This document shows, in pieces, positions 1 through 7,903 of a DNA stretch of 64,000 nucleotides. The position numbers and the translations under genes were made by a program. The stretch lies in contig NZ_CAIJCS010000014.1 in the NCBI RefSeq assembly GCF_903819165.1, positions 310,001 to 374,000 on the forward strand, read 5' to 3'. Position 1 is the first letter of the stretch; the number at the start of each line of letters is the position of its first letter. The stretch comes from Aedoeadaptatus nemausensis (lineage in GTDB: Bacteria > Bacillota > Clostridia > Tissierellales > Peptoniphilaceae). The notes beneath the pieces are model-generated. The model worked only from the letters and a program-made list of their open reading frames with translations, did no database searches and was not told where the DNA came from.

Positions 1-1672
1 ATTTTGAGCGCAGGCTTCTGTGATAAGTGATGGCAAAACGATGGGCCTCTTCTTGAATTTGATAGACCAGGCGATAAATTGCCGAGTTTTTCGCCACGTT
101 TATTTCTTCCTTATTGAAATAGATTCCCCGGGTCTTATGTTCATCATCTTTTACGAGACCTGCCACGGGAATGGATAGGCCCAGTTCTTCTAATATTATG
201 AGGGCTTGGGTTACCTGCCCCTTTCCTCCGTCCATTAGAATTAAATCGGGAAAACTTGCAAAGCCCTTACGTTCGCCTATGCCTGCCCGTTCCTTAAGCC
301 CACGCTTAAATCGACGAGACAACACTTCCCTTAAAGAGGCATAGTCATCGGGTCCTTCCACTTCTTTTATTCGGAAGCGTCGGTAATCGGTCTTTTTAGG
401 AACTCCGTCTTCAAATACTACCATGGAGCCTACGGATTCCACGCCGGAAATATTGGATATATCATAAGCTTCGATGCGCTCGGGAGCTTTTTCCATATGA
501 AGGGCTTCGGCGAGTGCTGAGACGGCACTTTCTTTTTTCTCCATCTGCCTGCGCATTTGTTCGGAATGCTTTGTAAGCATATCGATGGCATTTCGTCGTA
601 CCATGGTCATAATCTTCTTCTTTTCGCCGATCTTCGGCACGATCACCTGCACTTTCGATCCACGTTTTTCGCCGAGCATAGCTTCTACCAGTTCTTTTTC
701 ATCGAGAATTTCATTGATGTAAAGCTTGCTCGGAATATAGGCGGTGCCGTGGTAAAACTGAGTGATGAAGGCCTGCATAATTTCTTTCGGCGACTCACCA
801 TAGGCGTTTTCGATAAAGAAATGCTCTCGGCCCATATTCTTACCTTGTCGGAAGAAAAAAATTTGAATACACGCTTCCCGCCCGTCCCCTGCCATGCCGA
901 TGACATCGTACTCTTCGTCGCTTCCCGCCGCCGTAATCCTCTGTTTCTCAAGGAGAGTATTCAAAGCGTCCAGCTGATCGCGATACACAGCCGCCTGTTC
1001 GAAGTTTAAATTCTTAGACGAAGACTTCATTTTTTCTTCGATTTCTTTTACAAAAGGAGCCGATTTACCGTCAAGAAATGATTCGATTTCGCCCATATAC
1101 TGTTTGTAATCCGCTTCGCTGATGGCGCCGATACAGGGTCCGGCACAACGGTGGATGTGATAGTTTAAACATGGCCTTACGACTGGATTGGACTTTGTAA
1201 GGTCCAGCTTGCAGTTGCGAAGGGGAAAGTGCTCGTGAAAAATCTCAATGGTGGCATTTACCGCCAAAACATCGGGAAACGGACCGTAGTAGCGGCTACC
1301 GTCTTTAATGATACGACGGGTCTTCATTACCCTGGGGAAAGGTTCATTGGTGATTTTAATATAGGGATACTGTTTATCGTCCCTGAGCAAAATATTATAC
1401 TTCGGCAAATATTCTTTAATGAGATTAGATTCGAGTATGAGGGATTCCAGTTCATTTCCCACGATTATATATTCGAAATCATAAATATGGGACACCATAC
1501 TCGCCACTTTCTTTCCGCTCTTGCCGTAAGAGCCGAAATATTGACGCACCCGTTTTTTTAGATTTTTCGCCTTTCCCACGTAAATTATTTGATCCAATTG
1601 ATTCTTCATTAAATAGACTCCGGGATCATCGGGAAGTGTCTTTAATTTTTCTTTTAAATCTATGGGACTCAT
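1..1672 (-). CDS. uvrC: UvrABC excinuclease subunit C (3' end outside window)
   Basis: Subunit of the UvrABC nucleotide-excision repair nuclease that makes both incisions around a DNA lesion. Reading leftward from ATG at 1672 (MSPIDLKEKL) the frame stays open to the window edge, about 557 codons. The N-terminal GIY-YIG nuclease is clear (GVYLMKN, then IIYVGKAKNLKKRV), followed by a Cys-containing region (RPCLNYHIHRCAGPC), a UVR-like segment near NLNFEQAAVYRDQLDAL, and at the left edge the conserved EEAHRFAITYHRSLRSK of the C-terminal endonuclease domain. Only the last ~40-60 residues (HhH end) should be missing. It lies downstream of comEA and is separated from it by a hairpin terminator, so it probably has its own transcription start. 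Identification is secure. Confidence 0.95.
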   Translation of the reverse strand, partial: MSPIDLKEKLKTLPDDPGVYLMKNQLDQIIYVGKAKNLKKRVRQYFGSYGKSGKKVASMVSHIYDFEYIIVGNELESLILESNLIKEYLPKYNILLRDDKQYPYIKITNEPFPRVMKTRRIIKDGSRYYGPFPDVLAVNATIEIFHEHFPLRNCKLDLTKSNPVVRPCLNYHIHRCAGPCIGAISEADYKQYMGEIESFLDGKSAPFVKEIEEKMKSSSKNLNFEQAAVYRDQLDALNTLLEKQRITAAGSDEEYDVIGMAGDGREACIQIFFFRQGKNMGREHFFIENAYGESPKEIMQAFITQFYHGTAYIPSKLYINEILDEKELVEAMLGEKRGSKVQVIVPKIGEKKKIMTMVRRNAIDMLTKHSEQMRRQMEKKESAVSALAEALHMEKAPERIEAYDISNISGVESVGSMVVFEDGVPKKTDYRRFRIKEVEGPDDYASLREVLSRRFKRGLKERAGIGERKGFASFPDLILMDGGKGQVTQALIILEELGLSIPVAGLVKDDEHKTRGIYFNKEEINVAKNSAIYRLVYQIQEEAHRFAITYHRSLRSK

Positions 1673-1693
1673 ATTTACTCCAAATTCTAGTAA

Positions 1694-1718
1694 AAAACTG
1701 ACCTGGAGGGTCAGTTTT
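1694..1718 (-). terminator. Intrinsic terminator after comEA
   Basis: A 10-bp perfect stem (1694-1703 with 1709-1718) around a 5-nt loop, followed on the minus strand by a T run. It overlaps the comEA stop codon and ends the obgE-to-comEA operon before uvrC. Confidence 0.8.
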
Positions 1719-2323
1719 TAAAGTTGAATATTATTTTTTAAACTATCAAAGGTCTTGTCGCCGATTCCGGGAACCTCTTTTAAATCGTCTACTTTCGTAA
1801 AAGGATGGGCGCTTCGATATTCCATAATTTTTTCCGCAGTCTTATCCCCTATTCCGGGCAGCGTCATGAGTTCTTCTTTCGATCCGTTTTGTATGCTTAC
1901 GACGCCGGATGATGAGGATTCAGTCGCCATTTGAGGCGACGGTAATTCTTCTTGTTTAGGAATATATAGTTTTTCTTCATCATTTAGTTTTTTCGCCAGG
2001 TTCACGCCGGACATGTCCGCATCGGGAAGGGCGCCCCCTGCCGCCGTAATACCGTCTTTTACTCGGGCGCCTTTATCCAAAGTATAGAGCCCGGGCTTAT
2101 GTACTGCTCCTCCTATATCCACATAAATCGTCGAACCGATTGTATCTTCTTCGGCGGGAAGAGATCGAGTGTTCTCCTCCTGTACTGCATTCCCGTAAAG
2201 GCTCAAAATCTGCTCACTTTGCGGCTCGGAATTACGCTTATACATAAAACTTACAGTCGCGACGAGAATAACGACAAATAGGAAGATCAGTTTTTTTTCA
2301 CGATCCGTAAACCCCATAGGCAA
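1718..2323 (-). CDS. comEA: ComEA-like DNA-binding competence protein
   Basis: Membrane-anchored double-stranded DNA receptor of the competence pathway, or a related HhH protein. One membrane segment (residues ~11-28), then an SLBB-type domain (~64-125, STIYVDIGGAVHKPG), a Ser-rich linker (~134-140) and a C-terminal pair of helix-hairpin-helix motifs (LPGIGDKTAEKI 155-166, VPGIGDKTFDSL 184-195). Domain order and the 201-residue length fit Firmicute ComEA. No comEC or comEB is adjacent here, so competence itself cannot be inferred. It is the last gene of the obgE operon, 4 nt after ridA, and its stop codon sits in the terminator hairpin. Confidence 0.88.
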   Translation of the reverse strand: MPMGFTDREKKLIFLFVVILVATVSFMYKRNSEPQSEQILSLYGNAVQEENTRSLPAEEDTIGSTIYVDIGGAVHKPGLYTLDKGARVKDGITAAGGALPDADMSGVNLAKKLNDEEKLYIPKQEELPSPQMATESSSSGVVSIQNGSKEELMTLPGIGDKTAEKIMEYRSAHPFTKVDDLKEVPGIGDKTFDSLKNNIQL

Positions 2324-2327
2324 ACCG

Positions 2328-2702
2328 TTAATTTACACGGGCGATGGCTTCTATTTCGAGCACGGCATCTTTCGGCAAAGCGGAAACCTCTACACAGCTC
2401 CGCGCCGGACGATGATCTGAGAAAAATTCTCCATAAACTTCGTTGAGCTCGCCAAATTTATCCATATCCGTAATAAAAATGGTCACCTTGATTACATTTT
2501 CCAGATCGGAGCCTGCTGCTTCCAGAAGATTTTTCAAATTGGTGAGACTTTGTCTCGCCGCCTCGGAAACGTCGGTTTTCATTTCTCCCGTGGCGGGATC
2601 CATTGGGATTTGACCGGATGCATAGACCACGCCGCCGTCGACAATAGCTTGAGAATAAGGACCTACAGCCGCCGGTGCTTTATCTGTCGATACGACTTTC
2701 AT
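2328..2702 (-). CDS. ridA: RidA family enamine/imine deaminase
   Basis: Hydrolyses reactive enamine/imine intermediates such as 2-aminoacrylate released by PLP enzymes. At 124 residues it is a full-length family member. It has the signatures AVGPYSQAI (12-20) and ASGQIPMDP (28-36), the substrate-binding Arg at 101, Cys103, and Glu117 in VLEIEAIA, which match the catalytic positions of RidA. It is cytosolic and trimeric in characterised members. It is tightly packed between rsfS (1 nt) and comEA. Orthologue-level function is likely, although the RidA superfamily has subgroups with other substrates. Confidence 0.92.
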   Translation of the reverse strand: MKVVSTDKAPAAVGPYSQAIVDGGVVYASGQIPMDPATGEMKTDVSEAARQSLTNLKNLLEAAGSDLENVIKVTIFITDMDKFGELNEVYGEFFSDHRPARSCVEVSALPKDAVLEIEAIARVN

Positions 2703-2703
2703 C

Positions 2704-3051
2704 TTAGACTTCCTCCTCTTCTTCGTCGCTCCATAATCTTTCTAAATTATAGAACTCACGCATATCTCGATGGAAAATGTGTACGATAATGTCAGCATAA
2801 TCTAAAATAATCCAGCGAGATTGTCCATTCCCTTCGTTGTGATAGGTTTCATAACCTTCTTTCGCCATATTATCATCGATTTCTTCGGCGATAGCATTGA
2901 GTTGAGGTGTGGAATTACCGCTTACGATGACGAAATAATCGGCTATCGACGTCTTATTGCGAATATCCAGTACTTGAATATCGGCTCCTCCCCGATGATC
3001 GGCACTTTCCGTAATAATCTTCAACATCTTTTCTGTCGATTGTTTTTGCAT
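2704..3051 (-). CDS. rsfS: Ribosomal silencing factor RsfS
   Basis: Binds ribosomal protein uL14 and blocks joining of the subunits during starvation. The 115-residue protein has the DUF143 hallmarks: VLDIRNKTSIADYFVI (~28-43), SGNSTPQLNAIAEEI, and WIILDYADIIVHIFH followed by REFYNLERLW. The acidic tail (EEEEE) is common in this family. The genomic position nadD-yqeK-LCP-rsfS is the standard Firmicute arrangement. Start ATG at 3051 is preceded by an AGGAGG-like site (AAGGAGGCGCAT before MQKQS). Confidence 0.95.
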   Translation of the reverse strand: MQKQSTEKMLKIITESADHRGGADIQVLDIRNKTSIADYFVIVSGNSTPQLNAIAEEIDDNMAKEGYETYHNEGNGQSRWIILDYADIIVHIFHRDMREFYNLERLWSDEEEEEV

Positions 3052-3086
3052 ATGCGCCTCCTTTTTATGTTAATACCCTATTTTAA

Positions 3087-3974
3087 TTACTTTATATTCA
3101 TCTTCTTAAAGAGAGCATCGGTTGCGTCATGATCTACTTTATAATACGAAATATGATCGATCATCGTCGGCGTCCCCGGGATAGTTGAAGATTCAAAATT
3201 ATCTCTCCCTACGGAAAGAGTAGTCAAACCCATTCTCGAGACTTTAGAAAGAGGCATATTGCTCGTCGTATTATCCACATAGCTCACTAAAAGCTGCGGC
3301 CCGTGGACTATGCCCTTAGAGCTTTTAAGTTTGCCGATGAAAGCGCTCATAAATGCCTGCTGAGCCTTTACACGATCTAAATCCGCATTCTTATATCCTT
3401 TTCTAAATCTGAGAAATTGCATAGCTTCATCACCATTTAAAGTTTGCAGTCCTTGTTTCAAGTGAATGGAAAGAGGCGGATCGGCTGTGGGATCTTCATA
3501 ATCCATGTCCATGGGAACATTCACTTCGATGCCTCCTACGATGTCTACTACCTCTTTAACAAATTCATAATCTACGACGATGTAATAAGGAACATTGAGA
3601 CCGAAGGTTTTATTCACCGTCTCCAGTGCCAGATCCGCCTTTCCGTATGCATAGGCGTGGTTGATCTTCGTCTTACCATGTCCCGGAATGTCGACTCTAC
3701 TGTCTCTCGGAATGGATACTAAAGAAACACGTTTCTTTTCCCCGTCTACATCGAGCAACATCATCACATCGCTACGGGTATTGTCCGAACGACGATTATT
3801 CAAGCTGTCGACGCCGATTAAGAGCACTTGAAATTTTTCATTACTGTTTTTTAAGTCCCGGATCGCGTCCTTTGTGTCCGAATCGTCGCCCAGATTTAAA
3901 TAGGCGTTTACTGCGAAAAAACCGACGGCGACGATTAAAATCGTAACAAAGAAGCCTCGAAAAAAACTTTTCAT
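3087..3974 (-). CDS. LytR-CpsA-Psr (LCP) family cell-wall ligase
   Basis: LCP enzymes transfer undecaprenyl-phosphate-linked glycopolymers (teichoic acids, capsule) onto peptidoglycan outside the membrane. Residues ~7-26 form a single N-terminal membrane anchor. The LCP domain follows, with NTRSDVMML (Asp69), SIPRDSRV (Arg90, Asp91, Arg93), RFRKGYKNADLDRVKAQQ (Arg189, Arg191, Asp200, Arg201), which are the catalytic and pyrophosphate-binding residues of the family. There is no C-terminal LytR_C domain, so this is a short form. It sits between yqeK and rsfS, a frequent place for LCP genes in clostridia. The specific polymer transferred cannot be told. Confidence 0.9.
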   Translation of the reverse strand: MKSFFRGFFVTILIVAVGFFAVNAYLNLGDDSDTKDAIRDLKNSNEKFQVLLIGVDSLNNRRSDNTRSDVMMLLDVDGEKKRVSLVSIPRDSRVDIPGHGKTKINHAYAYGKADLALETVNKTFGLNVPYYIVVDYEFVKEVVDIVGGIEVNVPMDMDYEDPTADPPLSIHLKQGLQTLNGDEAMQFLRFRKGYKNADLDRVKAQQAFMSAFIGKLKSSKGIVHGPQLLVSYVDNTTSNMPLSKVSRMGLTTLSVGRDNFESSTIPGTPTMIDHISYYKVDHDATDALFKKMNIK

Positions 3975-3976
3975 GA

Positions 3977-4543
3977 TTATTTTCTCCCGATATAGTCGTT
4001 ATAGCACCGAATGGAATCGGGACATATAGCTTTTCTCGAGCGAACCAAATACTCGATATTTTGAGCGATTGATTCCCTCATGCCCCGCTCTAAGCTTTCC
4101 TCTGCCGCCTGTCTGAGATCGTCGACTCCCTCGAAATTTCGCATGGGCTCCAGATAGTCGGCCAGAAAAACCACTTCCGCCACAGGACTCATGGAGTCTA
4201 TGCCCGTGGTGTGGTAACGAATGGCGTCCAATATCTCCTCATCATCGATTCCGTAATCGACTTTCGCCGATTCCGCCGCCACATAGGCGTGTAGAATCTG
4301 AGGAAAAGCTTTAAACCGTTCCAAGTTTTGAATATTAAGACGTTTCGCCTCTTCCCACAAAAGCTCGTCGTCGCGATACTTACAAATATCGTGAAACATA
4401 GAGGCGGTTTCCGCTTTTTCTATATCGACGCCGTGACGTTCGGCAAGCTCGCGGGCCGTATCCACTACTCGCCAAATATGTTTATAGCGCTTTTCGCCGA
4501 CGCGGCCGGCTATTTCATTCCAATCTATTGCTTTTGCTTTCAA
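3977..4543 (-). CDS. yqeK: YqeK family HD hydrolase (diadenosine tetraphosphatase)
   Basis: The HD-domain family characterised as symmetrical Ap4A hydrolases in Gram-positives, cleaving Ap4A to two ADP. Key metal ligands are visible: His22 (YKHIWRV), the HD pair His51-Asp52 (MFHDICK), and the downstream HAYVAAE and AIRYHTTG motifs. The 188-residue length is typical. It overlaps the end of nadD by 4 nt (ATGA type), so the two are translationally coupled, as in most Firmicutes. Confidence 0.92.
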   Translation of the reverse strand: MKAKAIDWNEIAGRVGEKRYKHIWRVVDTARELAERHGVDIEKAETASMFHDICKYRDDELLWEEAKRLNIQNLERFKAFPQILHAYVAAESAKVDYGIDDEEILDAIRYHTTGIDSMSPVAEVVFLADYLEPMRNFEGVDDLRQAAEESLERGMRESIAQNIEYLVRSRKAICPDSIRCYNDYIGRK

Positions 4544-5148
4544 TATCGATAAAATCCCTTCTTTTGAATATAGGTCATGACATGATCCGGCAGAAAATAT
4601 TTTACCGATTTTCCCTGTCGAATGCGATTTCTTAAATTTGTAGAGGAAATCTCCAAAAGCGGCGTATCGATCAATACGATTTTCGCTCCGTACTTTTCCT
4701 TTAATAAGTGGATTTCTCCTCGAACCGATTCCCCTGTTTCAAGCTCGGCACCGGGCCGCACAGCCACGGCAAATCTGGTAAGCTTGGCCAGTTCATCGAA
4801 AAGCTTCCAGGTTTTAAGATCTTGCAAGATATCTGAGCCCAGGAAAAAGTAAAACTCCCCTTCGGGATATTCCTTCTTTAATTTCCTTAAAGTATCTACG
4901 GAATAAGTTGTCTTCGTCTCCATTACTTCAATGGGAGATACTTCAAAATAAGGATGATCGGCCACGGCTATTTCAACCATGGTCAAGCGATCCTCCGCCG
5001 CCACAGAATAGTTTCTCTTATGGGGGGCGTTACCCGTAGGGATAAAAAGCACTTTGTGAAGTCCCAGTTCCGAACGCATATACTCGCACATCATTAGATG
5101 GCCCATGTGGATCGGATTAAAAGATCCCCCCATTATGCCTATTTTCAT
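4540..5148 (-). CDS. nadD: Nicotinate-nucleotide adenylyltransferase
   Basis: Converts nicotinate mononucleotide and ATP to deamido-NAD, the penultimate step of NAD synthesis. The nucleotidyltransferase signature GGSFNPIHMGHL (7-18) contains the HxGH motif (His14, His17), and FIPTGNAPHK and ISSTNLRNRIRQGKSVKY near the C-terminus are diagnostic of NadD. Length 202 is normal. It starts 3 nt after yhbY stops and overlaps yqeK. It is a cytosolic enzyme in the conserved obgE-yhbY-nadD-yqeK string. Confidence 0.96.
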   Translation of the reverse strand: MKIGIMGGSFNPIHMGHLMMCEYMRSELGLHKVLFIPTGNAPHKRNYSVAAEDRLTMVEIAVADHPYFEVSPIEVMETKTTYSVDTLRKLKKEYPEGEFYFFLGSDILQDLKTWKLFDELAKLTRFAVAVRPGAELETGESVRGEIHLLKEKYGAKIVLIDTPLLEISSTNLRNRIRQGKSVKYFLPDHVMTYIQKKGFYRY

Positions 5149-5151
5149 AAT

Positions 5152-5442
5152 TTACTCCAAAATGATTTTCGGATTCTCTTTTGACGGCCTGTAAATCGTA
5201 AGCTTCGATCCAATGGCCTGTACAAATTCCGCCCCTAAAGCCTCAGTAAGTTCTCGTCCCGCTTCCTCTAAGGATACGGCCGTATTCTGTAAAAGGGTAA
5301 TCTTAACCAGTTCGTGATCTTCGAGTAAAGCGTCGACCTGTTTAATTAAAGCCGGCGTAATACCGTTTTTACCTACTTGAAGCAAAGGACGCATTCCGTG
5401 CGACATCTTCTTTAATTCTGCCCGTTGTTTTCCCGTAATCAT
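5152..5442 (-). CDS. yhbY: YhbY family RNA-binding (CRM domain) protein
   Basis: Small CRM-domain protein associated with pre-50S ribosomal particles. From ATG at 5442 it reads MITGKQRAELKKMSHGMRPLLQVGKNG; the GKNGIT motif is the CRM GxxG RNA-binding loop, and the end LYRPS-like IYRPSKENPK is typical. A start further upstream at 5496 would overlap obgE by 47 nt. The chosen ATG has GGAG 6 nt before it and follows the obgE stop by 7 nt, giving 96 residues, the family size. Confidence 0.93.
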   Translation of the reverse strand: MITGKQRAELKKMSHGMRPLLQVGKNGITPALIKQVDALLEDHELVKITLLQNTAVSLEEAGRELTEALGAEFVQAIGSKLTIYRPSKENPKIILE

Positions 5443-5449
5443 ATGACTC

Positions 5450-6721
5450 CTATTCAAAAAACTCAAATTCGTAATCGTCGATAAAGACCGACTCACCCTC
5501 TTGTATGCCGAGTTCCTTCAGCTTATCGATGACGCCGTTTTTACGCAGATTCTCTTGGAAGTAGCGTAAAGAATCCCGATCGTCGAAGAAAGTCGAACCC
5601 AAAAGGCGTTCGATATAAGGACCGTCTACGATATAGCGTCCGTCTTCTTTTCGAACGGAAATACCGGGCGTCGTATCTTTTTCTTCTATATAATATTCGT
5701 AATCGAAACTTTCGTAATCCGGCTCCACCGTCTGCAGTATATCGTAAACCTTGTAAAGCAAAGGTTTAATATCCTTTGTCGTAGCGGCGGATCCCGAAAA
5801 GACCGTATAACCTCTGGATTCCAGTTCCTTCCGAATTTCCGGTTCACGATCTTTCGCATCGGGAAGATCCATTTTGTTGATGAATACCACTTGAGGCTTC
5901 TCGCCTAAGGCTTCATTATAATCCTTCAACTCCCGATTGATCTTGTCGAAATCTTCGATGGGATCGCGGTAAAAATCGCCGCTGCCGTCGAGGACGTGGA
6001 TTAATACGCTGGTACGTTCTACATGGCGAAGGAAATCGTGACCTAAGCCCACACCCTCCGAAGCTCCTTCGATCAGACCCGGAATATCAGCACAAATAAA
6101 GCTTTCGCCGGGGCCTAAATAGACGACACCTAGATTCGGCGTAAGGGTCGTGAACTGGTAATTTGCGATTTTAGGTTGGGCGCTGGAAATAACCGAAAGC
6201 AATGTGGATTTTCCTACATTGGGGAAGCCCACGAGGCCGACATCGGCGAGGAGCTTCAGCTCCAGGGTAATCTCTCTTCGCTGGCCTTTGTAACCCAACT
6301 GAGCAAAAGTCGGCGCCTGACGGGTACTCGTCGTGTAGCGCGCATTGCCCTTTCCGCCTCCGCCGCCCTGTGCGATCACGAAGCGCTCGCCGGGATGTTT
6401 CATATCTACAATGACCTTTTCGCTTGCGGCGTCTCTAACGAGAGTACCCACCGGTACCTTCAACACGATATCTTCGGCATCGGCGCCGAACTGTTTTTTA
6501 TTTCTTCCGTTTTCGCCGTTTTCCGCCTTGTAGACGCGCTTGTAGCGAAAATCCATTAATGTTCTAAGGCCGCTGTCGGCTTCCAGAATGACGCTTCCGC
6601 CTCGTCCTCCGTCGCCACCGGCGGGACCGCCTGCCGGTACGTATTTTTCACGGCGCCAAGCAACGGCTCCGTCGCCGCCTTTACCCGCTTCTACCGTAAT
6701 ATTGCAAATATCGACAAACAT
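5450..6721 (-). CDS. obgE: GTPase ObgE/CgtA
   Basis: Essential ribosome-associated GTPase of 50S assembly and stress control. All three domains are present: a Gly-rich OBG fold (~1-158, many GGxGG repeats), the G domain with P-loop GFPNVGKST (165-173), DIPGLIEGA (G3, ~212-220) and NKMDL, and a C-terminal OCT domain (~340-423) ending EFEFFE. First gene of the operon obgE-yhbY-nadD-yqeK-LCP-rsfS-ridA-comEA. ATG at 6721 is preceded by GGGGGTGG. A sigma-A-like promoter lies just upstream. Confidence 0.97.
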   Translation of the reverse strand: MFVDICNITVEAGKGGDGAVAWRREKYVPAGGPAGGDGGRGGSVILEADSGLRTLMDFRYKRVYKAENGENGRNKKQFGADAEDIVLKVPVGTLVRDAASEKVIVDMKHPGERFVIAQGGGGGKGNARYTTSTRQAPTFAQLGYKGQRREITLELKLLADVGLVGFPNVGKSTLLSVISSAQPKIANYQFTTLTPNLGVVYLGPGESFICADIPGLIEGASEGVGLGHDFLRHVERTSVLIHVLDGSGDFYRDPIEDFDKINRELKDYNEALGEKPQVVFINKMDLPDAKDREPEIRKELESRGYTVFSGSAATTKDIKPLLYKVYDILQTVEPDYESFDYEYYIEEKDTTPGISVRKEDGRYIVDGPYIERLLGSTFFDDRDSLRYFQENLRKNGVIDKLKELGIQEGESVFIDDYEFEFFE

Positions 6722-6743
6722 TTTCCACCCCCATTGGTTTCAT

Positions 6744-6770
6744 ATTATATCACAGAGCCATTTTAGACAA
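6744..6770 (-). promoter_or_regulatory. Probable obgE operon promoter
   Basis: On the minus strand a perfect TATAAT (6744-6749) preceded by TTGTCT (6765-6770) with a short 15-nt spacer, 22 nt before the obgE start codon. The spacer is suboptimal, so the -35 assignment is tentative; the -10 is convincing. Confidence 0.6.
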
Positions 6771-6824
6771 TGATTCAATGAAAAGCTCTGTCTAACATTT
6801 ATTTAATATTTAAGATTATTAAAG

Positions 6825-6855
6825 AAAAAAGAAACCGCAGATTACTCTGCGGTTT
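6825..6855 (-). terminator. Terminator of rplU-prp-rpmA
   Basis: A 9-bp perfect stem (6832-6840 with 6847-6855), 6-nt loop, then a T-rich tail on the minus strand (6825-6831), 14 nt beyond the rpmA stop codon. Confidence 0.88.
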
Positions 6856-6868
6856 TAAATCATGTATA

Positions 6869-7159
6869 TTATGCTAATTCTTCAAATGGAACTACATTCA
6901 CAACTTTTTTGTTTCTGCCGCGATTTTCAAAGGAAACGCGTCCATCGGCTTTAGCAAAGAGAGTGTCGTCGCTACCGATACCTACGTTTACCCCAGGATG
7001 AATCTTGGTGCCTCTTTGACGTACGAGGATATTGCCGGCAAGTACATGTTGGCCGTCACCCTTCTTGACGCCGAGACGTTTAGATTCGGAGTCGCGACCG
7101 TTTTTAGAACTACCCATCCCCTTCTTAGAAGAGAAGAGTTCAAGTGTAAACAGAATCAT
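6869..7159 (-). CDS. rpmA: Ribosomal protein bL27, pro-form with cleavable N-terminus
   Basis: Large-subunit protein at the peptidyl-transferase centre. The conserved body begins [15 protein letters not shown] and continues [21 protein letters not shown]. It carries the Firmicute-type extension MILFTLELF, which must be removed before assembly; by analogy with Staphylococcus aureus, cleavage is predicted between Phe9 and Ser10. The protease Prp that does this is encoded directly upstream with no intergenic space (start codon adjoins the prp stop). 96 residues before processing. Confidence 0.97.
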   Translation of the reverse strand: MILFTLELFSSKKGMGSSKNGRDSESKRLGVKKGDGQHVLAGNILVRQRGTKIHPGVNVGIGSDDTLFAKADGRVSFENRGRNKKVVNVVPFEELA

Positions 7160-7489
7160 CTAAACCTCCTGAGTCTCTATTTTTATATATTGATCGTATT
7201 CACGTTCGATGGCCTTCAGTCCGATAATCATGGATCGGAACAGAGTCTCCGTCGTTTCATCGACGAGGTCGTAGGGAATGCGAAGACTTAAAAAAGCTTC
7301 CGCTTGTTCCGCCGACATTTCCTCTTCCGAAATATTCGAAATCTGACTCAAGGATAAGGCACAGGCTAATGTTAAAGCCGAAACGCCATGACAGACCATT
7401 TCGCCTGTGGCATCTCCATCACCTGCATGTTGATTGGCTATAAAGCCTACATAAGCTTCATTATGAACAAAGATCGTAATCTCTGTCAT
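7160..7489 (-). CDS. prp: Ribosomal processing cysteine protease Prp
   Basis: Cysteine protease that trims the N-terminus of L27 in Firmicutes and related phyla. The 109-residue protein has the catalytic pair His21 (NQHAGDGDA) and Cys33 ([13 protein letters not shown]) at the 12-residue spacing of characterised Prp. The histidine motif reads QHAG instead of the usual GHAG, a mild deviation. It lies between rplU (start overlaps the stop by one base) and rpmA, the universal arrangement in extended-L27 species. Confidence 0.93.
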   Translation of the reverse strand: MTEITIFVHNEAYVGFIANQHAGDGDATGEMVCHGVSALTLACALSLSQISNISEEEMSAEQAEAFLSLRIPYDLVDETTETLFRSMIIGLKAIEREYDQYIKIETQEV

Positions 7490-7797
7490 TACGCCAATTT
7501 ACCGATTTCTACGAGCGTGTACGGTTGACGATGGCCTTTTTTCTTACGTTCGTTTTTCTTAGCCTTAAATTTGTAAACGACGACTTTTTTAGCCTTAGCT
7601 TGTTTTAAAACTTTAGCTTCAACTTTAGCATCGTTAACGTAGGGCTTTCCAACGTTGACCTCGCCATCACGAGCGACGAGAAGAACTTTGTCAAAAGTGA
7701 CAGCATCTCCTTCGTTAGCGTCGAGCTTTTCTACCTTTACGAGGTCTCCCTCTTGAACGGTATATTGCTTTCCGCCTGTTTCGATTACAGCATACAT
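7489..7797 (-). CDS. rplU: Ribosomal protein bL21
   Basis: Structural protein of the 50S subunit that binds 23S rRNA. 102 residues, starting [18 protein letters not shown] and ending [17 protein letters not shown], both diagnostic for L21. First gene of rplU-prp-rpmA. Strong Shine-Dalgarno GAGGAGG before ATG. A short 5' leader with the L21-leader motif precedes it, suggesting autoregulation. Confidence 0.98.
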   Translation of the reverse strand: MYAVIETGGKQYTVQEGDLVKVEKLDANEGDAVTFDKVLLVARDGEVNVGKPYVNDAKVEAKVLKQAKAKKVVVYKFKAKKNERKKKGHRQPYTLVEIGKLA

Positions 7798-7868
7798 AGT
7801 AGCACCTCCTCATTACAAGACTCGCCCCAATAGGTGATGAACTTAAAACCCATTAAGTGCGGTTACAT
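7798..7868 (-). ncRNA. L21-type ribosomal protein leader
   Basis: The ~70-nt untranslated leader of rplU contains, on the minus strand, a CCGCAC element, GGGTTTTAAGTTCATCACC and then ATTGGGGCGAGTC just before the Shine-Dalgarno. This resembles the Firmicute L21 leader family, thought to let L21 repress its own operon. The assignment rests on recalled sequence similarity; a covariance-model search was not possible. Confidence 0.7.
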
Positions 7869-7874
7869 TCAAGT

Positions 7875-7903
7875 ATAATATCACAGCTCGTATAAAATTA
7901 CAA
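7875..7903 (-). promoter_or_regulatory. Sigma-A promoter of rplU-prp-rpmA
   Basis: Minus strand TTGTAA (7898-7903), 17-nt spacer, TATTAT (7875-7880). The -35 overlaps the stop codon of the upstream RNase E/G gene, so the ribosomal operon starts directly from the end of that gene. Confidence 0.8.
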
